Below, one piece after another: positions 24,795 to 37,034 of a stretch of 64,000 nucleotides of DNA. The DNA is from Ricordea florida. Its lineage: Eukaryota > Cnidaria > Anthozoa > Corallimorpharia > Ricordeidae. Numbering within the stretch: the first letter of the stretch is position 1; each line of letters starts with the position of its first letter. Below the pieces are notes generated by a model. It had not been told where the DNA came from and made no database searches. It saw only the letters and a program-made list of their open reading frames with translations. The translations under genes were made by a program, and so were the position numbers. Where the stretch lies: contig OX453274.1 in assembly GCA_949710005.1 (NCBI GenBank), forward strand, positions 38,771,214 to 38,835,213, read 5' to 3'.

Positions 24795-27700
24795 TTATTT
24801 GCTATACAGTGACTATTCTTTGGAAAGCTAGTTAACCGCACTGTACCGTGGTGCTGTTTGTTGTACTATACAGCGTAGCCATGCAGTGTTGCGATTCGTT
24901 CTTTCCAAATGTTATCAAAATACAATTTCTCCTTAAGAAAACAAAACACCATCAAGCAAACAGTTGATGAGAATAAAGAAAATAATGCAAAATTTCCGGA
25001 GACTCAAATTTCTCCTTATCAGAGTAAAAAAGAGTTAATCATTATCAGTCCGAAATTAATCCGTTCACTGAACCCTTTATCGCTTGAGGCTTTGCGTGTG
25101 GAAATGATCACATTTTTGAGACTATCAATATTTGTGTTAAGGAGTTCTTTTGTTCGTGTTATTGTCACGGTCATCTTGAACATTCAAGACTGAAACAATA
25201 TAGCCTGATGTCCATAATCCGCATACCAAACTGAGTCGGGTGATATTTCAGCAAGTTATTGAGTTGCAAGAGAAGATCTTTTATGCAGTTTTCGCTTCTG
25301 CACAGTTTTCTCTACGCTTTGTAGAATTGTTGGCTTCGACAAACTTTTAACGTATATTTTTTACCATTTTCATGTCGAGGCTTTATATAAGGGCCTTATT
25401 CCACAAATGCCAAATATATTGTAAGACCAATGTCTTAGAAAGTATGGCGGGAAAAGCACGGTTCAGTATATAGGACTAAGCAAAGGCCTACACGTTTTGT
25501 AAGAGAGCAGGCTAGCAGATAAAAAATTACTTTAGCGCTAAGGTGATCAGATGTAACAACACACAGAGCTAGAATTGCTTTCCTTCAAGTCCACCTATAA
25601 ATGCTCTATGACGTTACTTGAATTAAACCCTACAACTTCAAAATTCTCATCAGTTTTGTTCTAAAAATATTTATCTATTGAGGGCAACAATCAAAATGGG
25701 GTCGAAGCTAATAATTCCAATACAAGATGACAAAATTTCCCTGGCTTTGATTGGACAGAAAAAAAATCACCCCATGTACTGCACATAATTGTTTACACTC
25801 AAAACATTCCCAAGTTTTCCCGGTCAACACGTACGGTCAGTACGCGCCTCATGCCACAACTGATGACAAGGGAGGGGAGAGTGGGAGACATGAATACCAG
25901 GAGAAATGCCCCCGGCGCCAGCGTGACGGTCTCCTTTAATGTGGTATCAAAGAATTCTTCCACTGTTCTTGAAAAGCCTCCTTCGTCAGGTAACGCGCAA
26001 AGGCTCAAATCAGGCGACCAGTGACACGTAAACCTGAAGTCAAAATTATCTAAAGAAAGAGGGAAGGGTTTTTTCAACAGCGCTCTCAAGTCCGTCACCC
26101 CTGAACTGTCTGCCATGTTCACTACCCCCACCCCTACCCCCAAACCTTGCGCTCGTGACTTCCTGATACGATCATCTTTGATAAGTCCATGGGAGTGAGT
26201 GCCAAAGTGCTATACATGCAAGCCAACTTTTCCTATTGAAATTACCTTTTTAGGGAAGTAATTTCTTCTTCAAAAGTGTTGAAGCCTCTCACTGGTTTCG
26301 CACGTGATGTGCAACCGAGTGAAACGTTTGGAAAGAAGAAAAGTTAGTAATCTTATTTGTGACGGGAAATCTTAAGAAAGCGCTCGGAATTCAGTTACAG
26401 GATGAGCTTCGTCACAGAAATAACTCTAAAAACCTCTCTAGGTGGCTACTGACAAAGGAGGCCGCGTGTTGAGGTTTATCAGACGTGATTTCATGGTTCA
26501 AGGGTTTCCTGGTTTGTTTTACATAACATGCTTATTTCATGGCAAATGATGTCACTCCCAACAGGAATGCTCCACTGACTTGCTGCTTAACTCAACCTTC
26601 AGTTTTTCAGTCATTTTTGTTATTGTTAGTGTCGAACCCGGCGATTCCCTGCCAGAAGGGTACCAGTCAAAAGACTGACGCCGTACTTTTCATGAATTTG
26701 GACCGACCCAAATGAACAAATGTTGATTTAGACGTCGAACTTAATTGGCCGTTCCTCGGCCGTTCCTAATACAGTTGCAGGAAAACTAATCAATATTGTC
26801 AGTGGTTTTGAAAATATATAGCAAATAACAATCTATGCCTTAAGTTCGGCACATAAAAAGTTCGGCGTCTGAACCAAGGCCGCTCCGAAGTCGAAATTCC
26901 CGACAAAGCCAGGCGAAAAGAACGCCTGAGCCGTTCCAAATTAAAATAGCCGTTCCGATTCAGACTCCGAACTTTTTATTACTTGGTATATATTTTCAAA
27001 ACCACTGAGTTAGTTTTCCTGCAACTGTATTAGGAGCGGCTGTGGAACGGCTAATTACGTTCGCGGTCAGAATCAACTGGAGTACTGTCCAAATTCGAAT
27101 TTACTTTTTTTTTGGTTACAGTTCACTCCCTGTAGAAGAACATTTAACAGACACGTCACATCAAGACACGAGACCAAGGGAAAGTCGATTTATAACTGCC
27201 CGGGTGACATCTAAACTTAACTTCTGCTCTCTTCGTTTGTTGATAAAGGAACTTGTTGGAGCAAGTAGGATCTGTATGATAACAATCGCTAATTTCTGCT
27301 CTCCTCCGGCGAAATAGCAATACCGCACCAGCCCCTGAAAATAATAAGGTAACCAACCAGACGAAAGTCATGAGCTTATTAGCGATGGTATTTTACTCAC
27401 ATCGCTCAGCCGAAAACAATTTGGAAGTTTTCAGAAAACATCGGTCTAAACTATGCCAATAATGAAAAGCGCAACAAACTCGACTGAGGGTTTCTCTGCC
27501 CCAGTCTGCAAGACGACCGTGATCATGAATTGCCACGACCATTTTCTACGTCACGTTGTAGATATTTAGAAAATAAATATATCAGAAACGTGATTAACAT
27601 AAAATGAAACAAGTTGTCCGTGAACTGTCCCAGAAGAATAAAAGCTTTTTCAGCCTCTGCGCCGTTGAACGTTGCTATAATTATTAAAGAAAGTTTCTGT

Positions 27701-28706
27701 TGTTTTACAATATATCATAACTGCCCCGCAGTGGCATGCAGACTTGATGAATGGTTTATAATGACCGAGGTTCAGATAACGCTACACTGAAAACTGTGAT
27801 GACTTTGGAAATGAAAACTACGAATTATCAAGCAGTGAGAATTTTATCTGTCCTAAGACTAAGCGAAGGATACAAACTGATATTTTTTTCTCCTTGCTTC
27901 TATTCAAAATAACTGATCGAAAATATATATTACAGCTTCGTTCGTTAACTCCACACGGAGTCTCATCTCAAGCAAAGGTCCACTGGACACTCCTTGGAGA
28001 CTCGAGATCAACTAATACGGTTTTAAGAAGCCTCTTCATAACAGCAGTAACTAAAACAAATGGATCTACAAGACCTCCTATTTTCATTCATATTTGCATA
28101 TCGAGTAAACAAAAGCCACGAACACAGAAAAGGTTAACCGCAAATGATTTACACCGTTGCAATTTCATCACCCAGCACGTGCAGCACACGCACCGGAAGT
28201 GAACACAGCTAGACAGCGATATAGTATTCATTTTTCCTATACTAATCGTGATCAAGTCCCTACGTTACAAAAGAGTGCAAGCGAACATCTTTCATGTTAT
28301 CACTGCACATGGTCATTGAAATTTATTCGAGCATATTTTAGTTCTTTCAGCTGCATGTAATCACGTGAGCAACTCATCAATCTCATGACACCTCAAGTGA
28401 CAGTTCCTTTTGTTTAATCGCGTTGGAAGAATCTGTTCATAGATCAGCTTTAAGTATCTTGTTGTAAACATGTTGAGCTAAGCCAATCACTGCGCTGTTT
28501 TGTCGTCAACTGATCGGGAACTGCGTCATTCGCCGAAATAAAGAGAACCCTACGATTTGCGACCTCCCTTGTTGAACGTCGAATGCCACTCTGTTTAGTC
28601 GCCGGGTGAAGGTAAGATCGGTTTACTCAGCTCCGCGCTGCTACCAGCGAGCGAAGTGAAACATCCGCACGCGCACATCTGGGATTCCAAACAGGTCAGC
28701 TCAGCG
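24795..28706. other. Host intergenic DNA upstream of transporter gene 1
   Basis: No gene is supported. It contains the rest of the ~90-base repeat (to ~24890) and one foldback element (26737-27062). The last ~350 bases before the first exon probably hold the promoter and 5' UTR of the transporter gene; no clear TATA box was seen. Confidence 0.55.
26737..27062. mobile_element. Foldback MITE
   Basis: GAACTTAATTGGCCGTTCC with CTAATACAGTTGCAGGAAAA on the left pairs with TTTTCCTGCAACTGTATTAG and GGAACGGCTAATTACGTTC on the right. The TCAGTGGTTTTGAAAATATA stretch and its complement are part of the arms. There is no coding content. Confidence 0.6.
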
Positions 28707-31700
28707 ATGGGTTGCTTCCAAAAGAAATCGATGGATGAAAAGATACCAGCTATTGTCCCCTTCCCGGACGGCGGATGGGGCTGGTTAGTGTGCCTCGCTA
28801 CGTTTTGCACCCAGTTTATCGTGCTTGGAACAATGAACAACTTCGGAGTCATCTATGTGGAGCTGCTGAACGAATTTAACACGGGCAAAGCCGAAGCAGG
28901 TACAACTGTTTATTTCTTTCTCCTCTTGTGCGACTGACGAAAGAAGATAACAAATGCAAATCACTAAATCTGCCTTCATTATGTTTTATTTTTGGCTCTA
29001 AATCCTTATGTTAAATCCTAAGTGCCCCTGTCGTCTCAGTCTTTAACTGTGCACTCAGTTACAATCTTTTTCATAGAATGCTTGCCTTTCCTTACATGCT
29101 CTTAGCGTAAAACATTTTCGATTCCTCGTAATTTTCGTCTTCGATGTCAGTAGCGAAAGCTTCGCACTGGCAATTAAATTTTACATCGCTCTTTTTCTGA
29201 ATTCACAAAACACGACTTCACTGTACTTCTTTGCAGAAAGTAATAAGCGGAAAATTCTCATGTGCTACAAAAAAGTAGAAGTTCTACAAGCGAAGATCAC
29301 CTGAAAATCTAAGTTTCCGGCGATAAGAGATCTCCTAAACCAAGGCACCGGTTAGCTAAGCGATTAATTTTTCGAAAAGTGCGCTACAAAGCGCGCAAGA
29401 GTTCAATCATGTAAGCTTGGCAATTGATCTATTAGCTGAGCACGAAGTCGCAGCAAAACAAGCGTTAAGGCCATTTCTTCCAACCCTGCAAGCTCAATTG
29501 GGTTTGTAAGCCATTTTTTCTTTGATCAGGGCCATGATCATATGCAACAGGAAATGTCACACTGATGTCAAAAGCCTGTTTTTTTCTTGATTTGCAGCCA
29601 ATAGAGTTCTTGGGATTAAATTTGCATGAATTAGAGGGGTTTTCCATTACCAACTGCGCCATAAGCCCCTTCATACGCCCACAGACTGCTCACCGACCTG
29701 TACGATGTACATTTTTTGTTACAGTTCAATGCGCATTGCATTTCTCGATGCGACGTTTACTTATCTTCAAAATCAAAAAGTTCATTTGCATCAAAAAGGT
29801 TATCAGCTTTTGTACAGTAGATGTCAACAATTTCTTTGTAGCTCGTATTGTTTCATTGTTTTAGTTTTCTTTTGCTGCACTCTTTTCGTTTCAAAAATCA
29901 CCTACACAATTTTCTCTTCTTAAGAAGTCAAAATACGCTCGCCCTTCGAAAATTTAGACCAAAAATTACATATATGCTTGTTATTCACAAAGCTAGTGTT
30001 TATATTGTATGTAATTAAAATAGAACAGATATGCCTTTAAGTGACTTCATTTTTTCGTGAACTACTCCATTGCAAAAATGCAATTGAACGATTATTAAAG
30101 CGCGCAAATTGGGGTCTTTCGATCGGTAAGGTTCATTTTAAATTCCTGCATTCGTAGAAATATTTTACCTATGGAATACGCAAGAACCGAAAAACAAGCT
30201 ACGAATTACATGGTTGCGCACTAAAAGTTTCGTTTATGGGGACAGTAACCTTTCGTTCCAATTTACTGTATTAGTTCGGCTGGTGCCTTCAACTTCTTTG
30301 ACCCCAAAGATACACGTTTCTTTCTTGTAACTCCATCTGAGGTTTCAAATTCATCAATATCGGGTCTCCTCCAAAAATAGCCAGGCGAAAAGGGAAAACG
30401 GAGAAGAAAACCTCGGATTATGATGCTCCTCCGATGTGCTGGCGTACCAAAGGGCTCGTAAGTTCGATTGTAATAAATACGACGAGTTGTTCTGAAAGTG
30501 GCAATAGTAACTCGACAAGTTTAAAATCAAATATAGCTGTCTTAAAATAAACCTGCTTTGGAGGTAAACTAAAATCTTTGGATCTCCGTTCTTCGCTGTA
30601 CGCTATTCCGTTTGGCTTTAACTAATCCACCTCAAAATCTGCAAAAGTTCGCTACGCGAAACGAGCCGTTTCAAACAAACTTTGTTTCGCAATTTCCGCT
30701 CCTTCCTTAATCTTTGCTACGGACGTGAACTTCATAATTTTGACAAAGCACAATGCGTCGTTTAATTGAACGATTGGTCCTTGACTATCCTTCCTTTCTG
30801 TTTGTTTACACAAGAACTCGCAAAACATCGCGTTTTCTGGAATTTAGTTAAGCCACCACGGACGAATAGCCACCTGTGTGCCCAATATTCAAAACATTAA
30901 CTCCGGAAACGAAAGCTCTAACTCATGTGTCTATCATAACCACTTAAAACAGTATGTTATTTCGATTTCCGTTCTCTATTTCCTAAAGATAACGTTTCGC
31001 GGCTTATGCCCGACCGAGCAAGTCTAAATTCGGCGTAAAAAACAGTGATTTCATGCTTAGACTTAACTACAGCATAGCAACGGGGGAGACAGTTTTACAA
31101 CCAGCAATATCCCTGCCTCTCGCTTACCTTTGAACACAACCTCAAGGCTCGAATAACGCCTCTTGGGAAATCTACTAAACAGCACTACAATTTGTTGCTA
31201 TTCGTTTTACTGTACTGTGGTTCCCATTTTTTCATCTGTAGATCAAACCATGCAGTGTGACCATTCTTTGAAAGACATTGAACAGTACTATACTGCAGCA
31301 TTGTTTTATTATACAGCGTAGTTCTAACGTTTCCACCTATGGATCAAACTATGCAGTGTGACCATTCTTTGCAAAGCTACTGAACAGGACTATGCTGTCG
31401 TATTGTTTTACGTGTACGTTTATACCGTAACTTTTTCATCTACAGTATAAGACACAAACAAAGTATATGATACGATGGCAATATTTGGTTTTGCAGCAAG
31501 AGAAAACAACTCTCCTTCTCATCAATCACCATCAATAGATACCTTTCTACGCGTGCACGCGTATCAGCGGATACACAAAGAATACTGTAATCAGTGCCAG
31601 GGTATTCTGCAGTCTAGCCTCTCACTTCTTTCCTTTTCGCATTCTGCCTGCTGCGAAAGTAAAACACTTAATGTAATGGAAGTTTCAGTATCCTAAACGT

Positions 31701-34700
31701 GATAGAGATCGAAATTGGATTAAAAAAAAAATTAGGATGTGAACCAGTGTGAACATATTTCGTGAGATTTCCATACATGTCCCCAAGTGGTAACCACGCC
31801 TCAAAGGATGTCGTACGCATTACGTTTTCCGATACAGACAAATCCTTTCCCGCGTCTAACCTTGCTTCCTTTTCGAAATACGCATGTCTCTGTTCTAATG
31901 AGTTCGCGTTGGATTAAAAACCCACAGTTTCGATCTTAAGGAACACTACTGTATCAGAATATCCCAAAATAAAACTACCCCAATATGGAGATCGGATATC
32001 GCAAATTGATACACATGCAAAAAGGACGAGTGATTTAAATTTCATGGTGGGATTTTCGGTCAATAAACACCACAGAACTGCTCTGTTATGCAATACTGTT
32101 AGTGCCGAGTGAAGTTTAGGAAATGAAAAATGTATATTATTTCTAAAAAAAGGGAACTGGCCATTCCAAGGTCTTGTTTGCTCGTAATTTTTTTAAGGAG
32201 AAAGACTATTTGAGCAGCAAAAAGGGGTGGAGCAGCTGGAAGTTACAGAAAGCACTTGAGCTCATTAAGAGGGGATAAATTAACATGACAACATTCCTAC
32301 TTTTTTTCTCACCGTTCTTACATTACTCTATATAAAAAACGTTTCTTAAGCCTCTCCAAAACGTCTCACAAGATTTTCACACAGTTATAAAAAAAACTCT
32401 GGGTTTTTAACTTGTATGTACAATTGCATGTTTCATGTTGCCTTCTTTGGCTGTAGATACCCTAAAGTGGGGCTGCACAGTAATTTGATTGGATGTAGGA
32501 CAATAGATCTACGGCATATCATGCACAGTTATGGCTAGCACTTTGGGGCAGACAGCATGCAATATTGGTCAAAAGAGATAGAATGTAACATTAAATAACA
32601 GGCGGCAGGCAATATGAGTCATATGAGATAGTATGTAACATTAAATAATACATGTAGGTGGCAAACAGTATGGGACATAAGAGATGGAATGTAACATTTA
32701 ATGATAGGCAGCATGTGTAATGTAGTGATGTCAGTATAGGTCAAGCACAGTTTCTTGGTGTGAGCTCGAGCTCTAAAAATTAAGACATGCAAACACTTCA
32801 TGCTGGCATAAGACCAATAATCCCAGGTAACCCCCCTCCCCTGAAAGGTGTTATCCAACCCCCCCCCCCCTGGGAAAGGAATTAGCTTCTAAATGTGAAC
32901 CAAATCCCCTGCCACACAGGGAGGAGGCACATATGAGAACTGTTATTTTTAACTTTACATTATGTTACATACACCTTATTCCAAAATGGCGGAAAATACA
33001 TTATTCTTTTGTCTTCATGTTAATTGGCCCCCATTGCCTCGATCGCAACTGCAGAATTTATAAGAATCTTTGGCTTAAAACGAGGCAATGAGGGCCAATT
33101 CAACATATAGGCAAAAGAATAATATATTTTCGGCCATTTTGGAATAAGGTGTATTACTTCACCTAACTGTACAGTTCATTACTGACACTAAGCCATGTTA
33201 CAAATATCAAACTGTCCCAGTAACCTTTTACACAAGTCACAAAGATTTTTAACTTTTTTTGTTACAATTGTTTAATGAATCAATTTTTAATCTGAGTTAC
33301 AGTTTTCGTAACATACAGAGACTAATCAAAGGCTCCTTCGAGCTACCTCTTGGTGTGTGGTAATTATTCCATGAAGTGCTGTCCTTTCCTTTGACCACAA
33401 AGTGTTCATTCCGAATAGTTCGTTTTCTGCACTCTTGCTATGACTGATCAATTACTCGCCGTCCACATTGGAGACATTGTCACTTTTAAGACTTTTTAAA
33501 AAACCCATTTCTTTGCCCTCGAGCATTCTTGAACACATTTCCTGTTCGTTCGCGAGATCTTCAAAAGTCTATTTTGATCAAAGATGGAGCGAAAGGAACG
33601 AAAACCCGCCTCAACTATCTTTGCGTCAGCGTCAACACAACAGACGCCATTTTGTAAACATGTGCTGCCGCTTTGTCTCACCCCTCCCCCCACATATGGG
33701 AACATAAAACAATTGCACGACTTTGTGGACGAAACCAAACCTAGCAGGGGAGATAGGGGTGAACCTGTTTAATTCACATTTAATGCGGATTTAATGCATA
33801 AATTAATTGTCTAACGGGAATGGAGTGACTAATCCAACCATTACTATACCTCATGGTATGACGTACATACCATGAGGTAAAAAAGGATAAAAACACAGAT
33901 ATTTAACATAACAAACAAGTCCAACAGATCAATGCATAGAAGGTACTACTCAATAAAAGGATCCCACATGGCCCTTCTTTTATATGTTATAATTCTGTTC
34001 TGGAAGATTTATGAGGTTTTTCCGGAGCCACATATGAGAACTAACAGGAGAGGAGATAGATGAACCGAACAGCAGATCACTATTTCTGTCACCCATGACT
34101 TATCATACACAACAATTTTAATAGGGCTGCACCAAGGTTGTCAACAATGCTGTGTTGATATCTTGCAAAAATTGTTTTAAAACTTTTGGATTGCATTTCG
34201 CTAGAGAGAGAAGTTGTGCATTTAAAACCTACAAACAAAGAAAACTTCAAATGAGTAAATTTTTCAAACTAACCTTGTTGACTGTTGTTGATGTGCTTGT
34301 TTCATAGCCTGGGTTGGATCCATCACCTATGGCATGATGTTCCTTCTTGGACCCCTTGCAACAACTCTTTGTCAAAAGCTGGGATGTCGCGCAACAACAA
34401 TGATAGGGTGTATAATTGCTTCCTCTGGCTGCCTCCTTGGCTCCATCTCAACTAACATATACTTAATGGACTTGACATATGGGTTTTTGTTTGGTGTTGG
34501 TGCAAGCATGTGCTACTTTCCAACAGTGGTCATTCTTGGTCAGTACTTTTCAAAGCGTCTGTCCCTTGCTAATGGCATCACCTCATCAGGCAGTGGAGTT
34601 GGAACCCTATGTATGGGACCAGTCATGCAAAAGCTATTGCAACACTTTGGCATGAGAAACACAATGAGAATCTCTGCAAGCATGCTTGCTATGGTTGTCC

Positions 34701-37034
34701 TCTGTGCATTGGTCTACAAACCAATCAACACAGGCTTTCTTCAACCTGCAAAAGAAATCAATGGCCAGAAAAAAGAGAGGTTTGCCATACTACACAGTTT
34801 TAGGGTGTTATTTCAGAACAAAGCATACATTCTTTGGTGTGCATCTCTGGCTCTCTGGATGCTTGGGTATTTTGTTCCATTTGTCCATTTGGTAAGTGAA
34901 TCTATTGTGTGTCTTTCCTTTTTATTTTTGCCTTCATCCCAAAACAACTATGATTATGTTTCAGCAGTGTAAAAGAAAACAAACAATATTGCAGTACAGT
35001 ATAATTTAGCAGCTTCTCAATGAATGGTAACATTGCATGGTTTGATTCACAGACATAGGGGCCACACTGCAATGTAAAACAAACAATAACAGCACAGTGC
35101 TTTTCAGTAGGTATCACACTGCATGGTTTGATCCACAGATGAAAAGGTTAGAGCCACACTGTATAGTAAAACAAACAGTACCCACAGTACAGTACTGTTC
35201 AATAGCTTTCCAAAGAATCATCAGACTGAATGGTTTGATTCACAGTTTGAATGAGGTATGCAGAACAAAGCTGATCACAGCTTATTTGTAGAATAAGTGA
35301 CAGAGAGAGCATAATGACTCTAACAGAACCTCTTACCCTATGCAGGTTCGTCTTGCTACTGAGGAAGGCATTGACCCATTCAAAGCCACTTTGCTTATTG
35401 GCATCATGTCTGTGGGATCCACTGTTGGTCGTCTCTTGTTTGGTAAGATGGCGGACCATCCGAAAGTTAACAGGCTGTACTTGTACCAGTTTTCATTTCT
35501 GATGATAGGAATCAGCAACACGCTGTGTCCAGTCCTGTCAACATATCCTGGGCTTGTTGTCTATGCCACTGCCTTTGGTTTCTTTGAAGGCTGCTATGTG
35601 CTTCTTGCTCCAGTCCTCACGGGTGACATTGTTGGAAGAGACAAGATGGCACATGGAGTTGGTGTGTTGTTTGCGCTTAAATCAGTTCCCTTAACACTTG
35701 GACCACCTATCGCTGGTAAGAACAAGATAATTAGTTTCTAAGCTGACCATTTCTTATCCAAGATGTCACTAGTAATTCTTGGACAGTAAATTGGTTTGAA
35801 CCCAGGATTAAGTCTCATTTCAGCAGTACAGTACTTTCCCTCGGACAATCACACTCCACATACAACTGCTGAAATTCCTGTTTCCAGTTTAGTTTCCTTA
35901 TAATGTGTTTACTTGACTATAGAATAAGAGCAACAGCACTGTAAAGTTTGTTGGTTCTCTACTCTGCCCTTAAAGTTTTTTTTTTTTTCGGGTACCCCAG
36001 TTTTTCTCTCTCCACAAAAACCAACATTTGATTTGATTCAAATTGATTTAATTTAATATGATTTGTTGTCATTTCACGTGTGCTTTACAAAGTTCCCAAT
36101 TAGTACATTGACACTCAAATAAAGTTCATTATTATTACTACTATTATTATTATTATTATTATTAATTTTATAGTAGTAGTAGTGATCCCCTCCTCTTACG
36201 TTTTAGCAAGATATAACAAAAATGATAGATATAACAAGCTATACCAAACTGATCTAAGGTTTACATATTTTCCTTTTTTATTGTATAAATTTCAAAAAAC
36301 CCATGTATGGTACAAGGTGTAAAGGTTGTATTTACTATCTGCTTGTCCCTGTAAAGTTTTCTGAATCGTGTGATAATTTCATCATAGGGTTTATTTATGA
36401 CATGTCAAACTCCTACCAAGTGGCATTCTACATTGCTGGAGCAGTACCCACTGCAGCAGCCTGCATGATGTTTGGAATTCCATTCCTAATGCCAGAAAGA
36501 ACAGAGCAAAAATGCAAAGTGGTGCTTCTGGAAGACAGTGAATATCAAGAGAAGCCAAATGCAAGGTACATGGATGAGAAAAAAGCTATCATGGAAAAAG
36601 AGATGGAAATTCAAAGAGGATTTCAACCCATGGTGCCTGAGATTTTTGTACACGAGTCAGAAATGCAAGCAACCAACACACGACCATGTTCTTACTACAG
36701 TATTGGCAGCTTTGGTGCATCAAACCTCCACATCAACGATAACAGGAATTCTCTTGCAGTTAGCACAAACAGTATAACAACAGTAAGAGAGACATGTCTT
36801 GTAACATTTGACAGTTCAAAAGTGAAAAAAAGCAGGCTCTTGCAACTTAGAGGAGAGCTTAGCAATTCTGTGTACTCCCTTGCACGACGTTACACGGAAA
36901 TGCCAAAGGAAGTTGCCGCAAGTGAATGTGGAAGCATTGCATGTATTCCTGCTCATATTGCTAACAACCCTTACAGTCCTCCATCTGTTGCAGATGAGGT
37001 TGTTATTGTCGTTGGCAAAGAGACTGTAGTGTAA
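28707..37034 (+). CDS. Monocarboxylate-transporter-like protein (SLC16 type, MFS), gene 1
   Basis: Four exons join in frame with GT-AG borders: 28707-28899, 34308-34891, 35346-35715, 36388-37034, giving ~597 residues. The first exon carries the MCT signature before and in helix 1 (PFPDGGWGWLVCLATF). Exon 2 has the helix 4-5 motif YFSKRLSLANGITSSGSGVG. Exon 3 holds helices 7-11, with LLIGIMSVGSTVGRLLFGKM. Exon 4 completes helix 12 and a ~180-residue cytoplasmic tail. It likely moves monocarboxylates or related small solutes across the plasma membrane with protons; the substrate cannot be read from sequence. The first ATG has good context (GCGATGG). A paralogue at 49-54 kb has identical intron positions and phases. 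Confidence 0.85.
31200..31450 (+). repeat. Interspersed ~90-base repeat, two to three units
   Basis: Units contain GATCAAACCATGCAGTGTGA, CCATTCTTTG, TGAACAGTACTATACTGC and TTGTTTTA..TACAGCGTAG. Related copies: 5750-5860, 8290-8423/24790-24890 (split by element B), 34970-35250 (reverse), 48610-48850, 51050-51230. Confidence 0.7.
32971..33152. mobile_element. Foldback MITE in intron
   Basis: ACACCTTATTCCAAAATGGC at the left pairs with GCCATTTTGGAATAAGGTGT at the right. Inner parts also pair (TTATTCTTTTG, AATTGGCCC, CATTGCCTCG and complements). The whole unit is nearly palindromic with a short centre. Confidence 0.75.
34970..35250 (-). repeat. Interspersed ~90-base repeat, three reverse units (intron 2)
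   Basis: Reverse-complement units such as GCATGGTTTGATTCACAGAC, GCCACACTG and GTAAAACAAACA, three in a row between exons 2 and 3 of transporter gene 1. Confidence 0.65.
36061..36170 (-). repeat. Interspersed repeat with ATT microsatellite tail
   Basis: The reverse strand matches 57630-57720: AATGAACTTTATTTGAGTGT, ..AATTGGG.., GTAAAGC..A. An (ATT)n run is at its end. Possibly a SINE-like element in intron 3 of transporter gene 1. Confidence 0.55.

Larger units (their letters stand above)
28900..34307 (+). other. Intron 1 of transporter gene 1 (5.4 kb)
   Basis: Donor GTACAA, acceptor TTCATAG. It contains two units of the ~90-base interspersed repeat near 31.2-31.45 kb, short T/C-rich runs around 32.83-32.87 kb, and a foldback MITE at 32971-33152. 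No other gene is supported. Confidence 0.7.

Noticed and set aside
24909..25193. 94-aa open frame right of element B
   Set aside because: No family resemblance, splice context or conservation signal; judged a chance frame.
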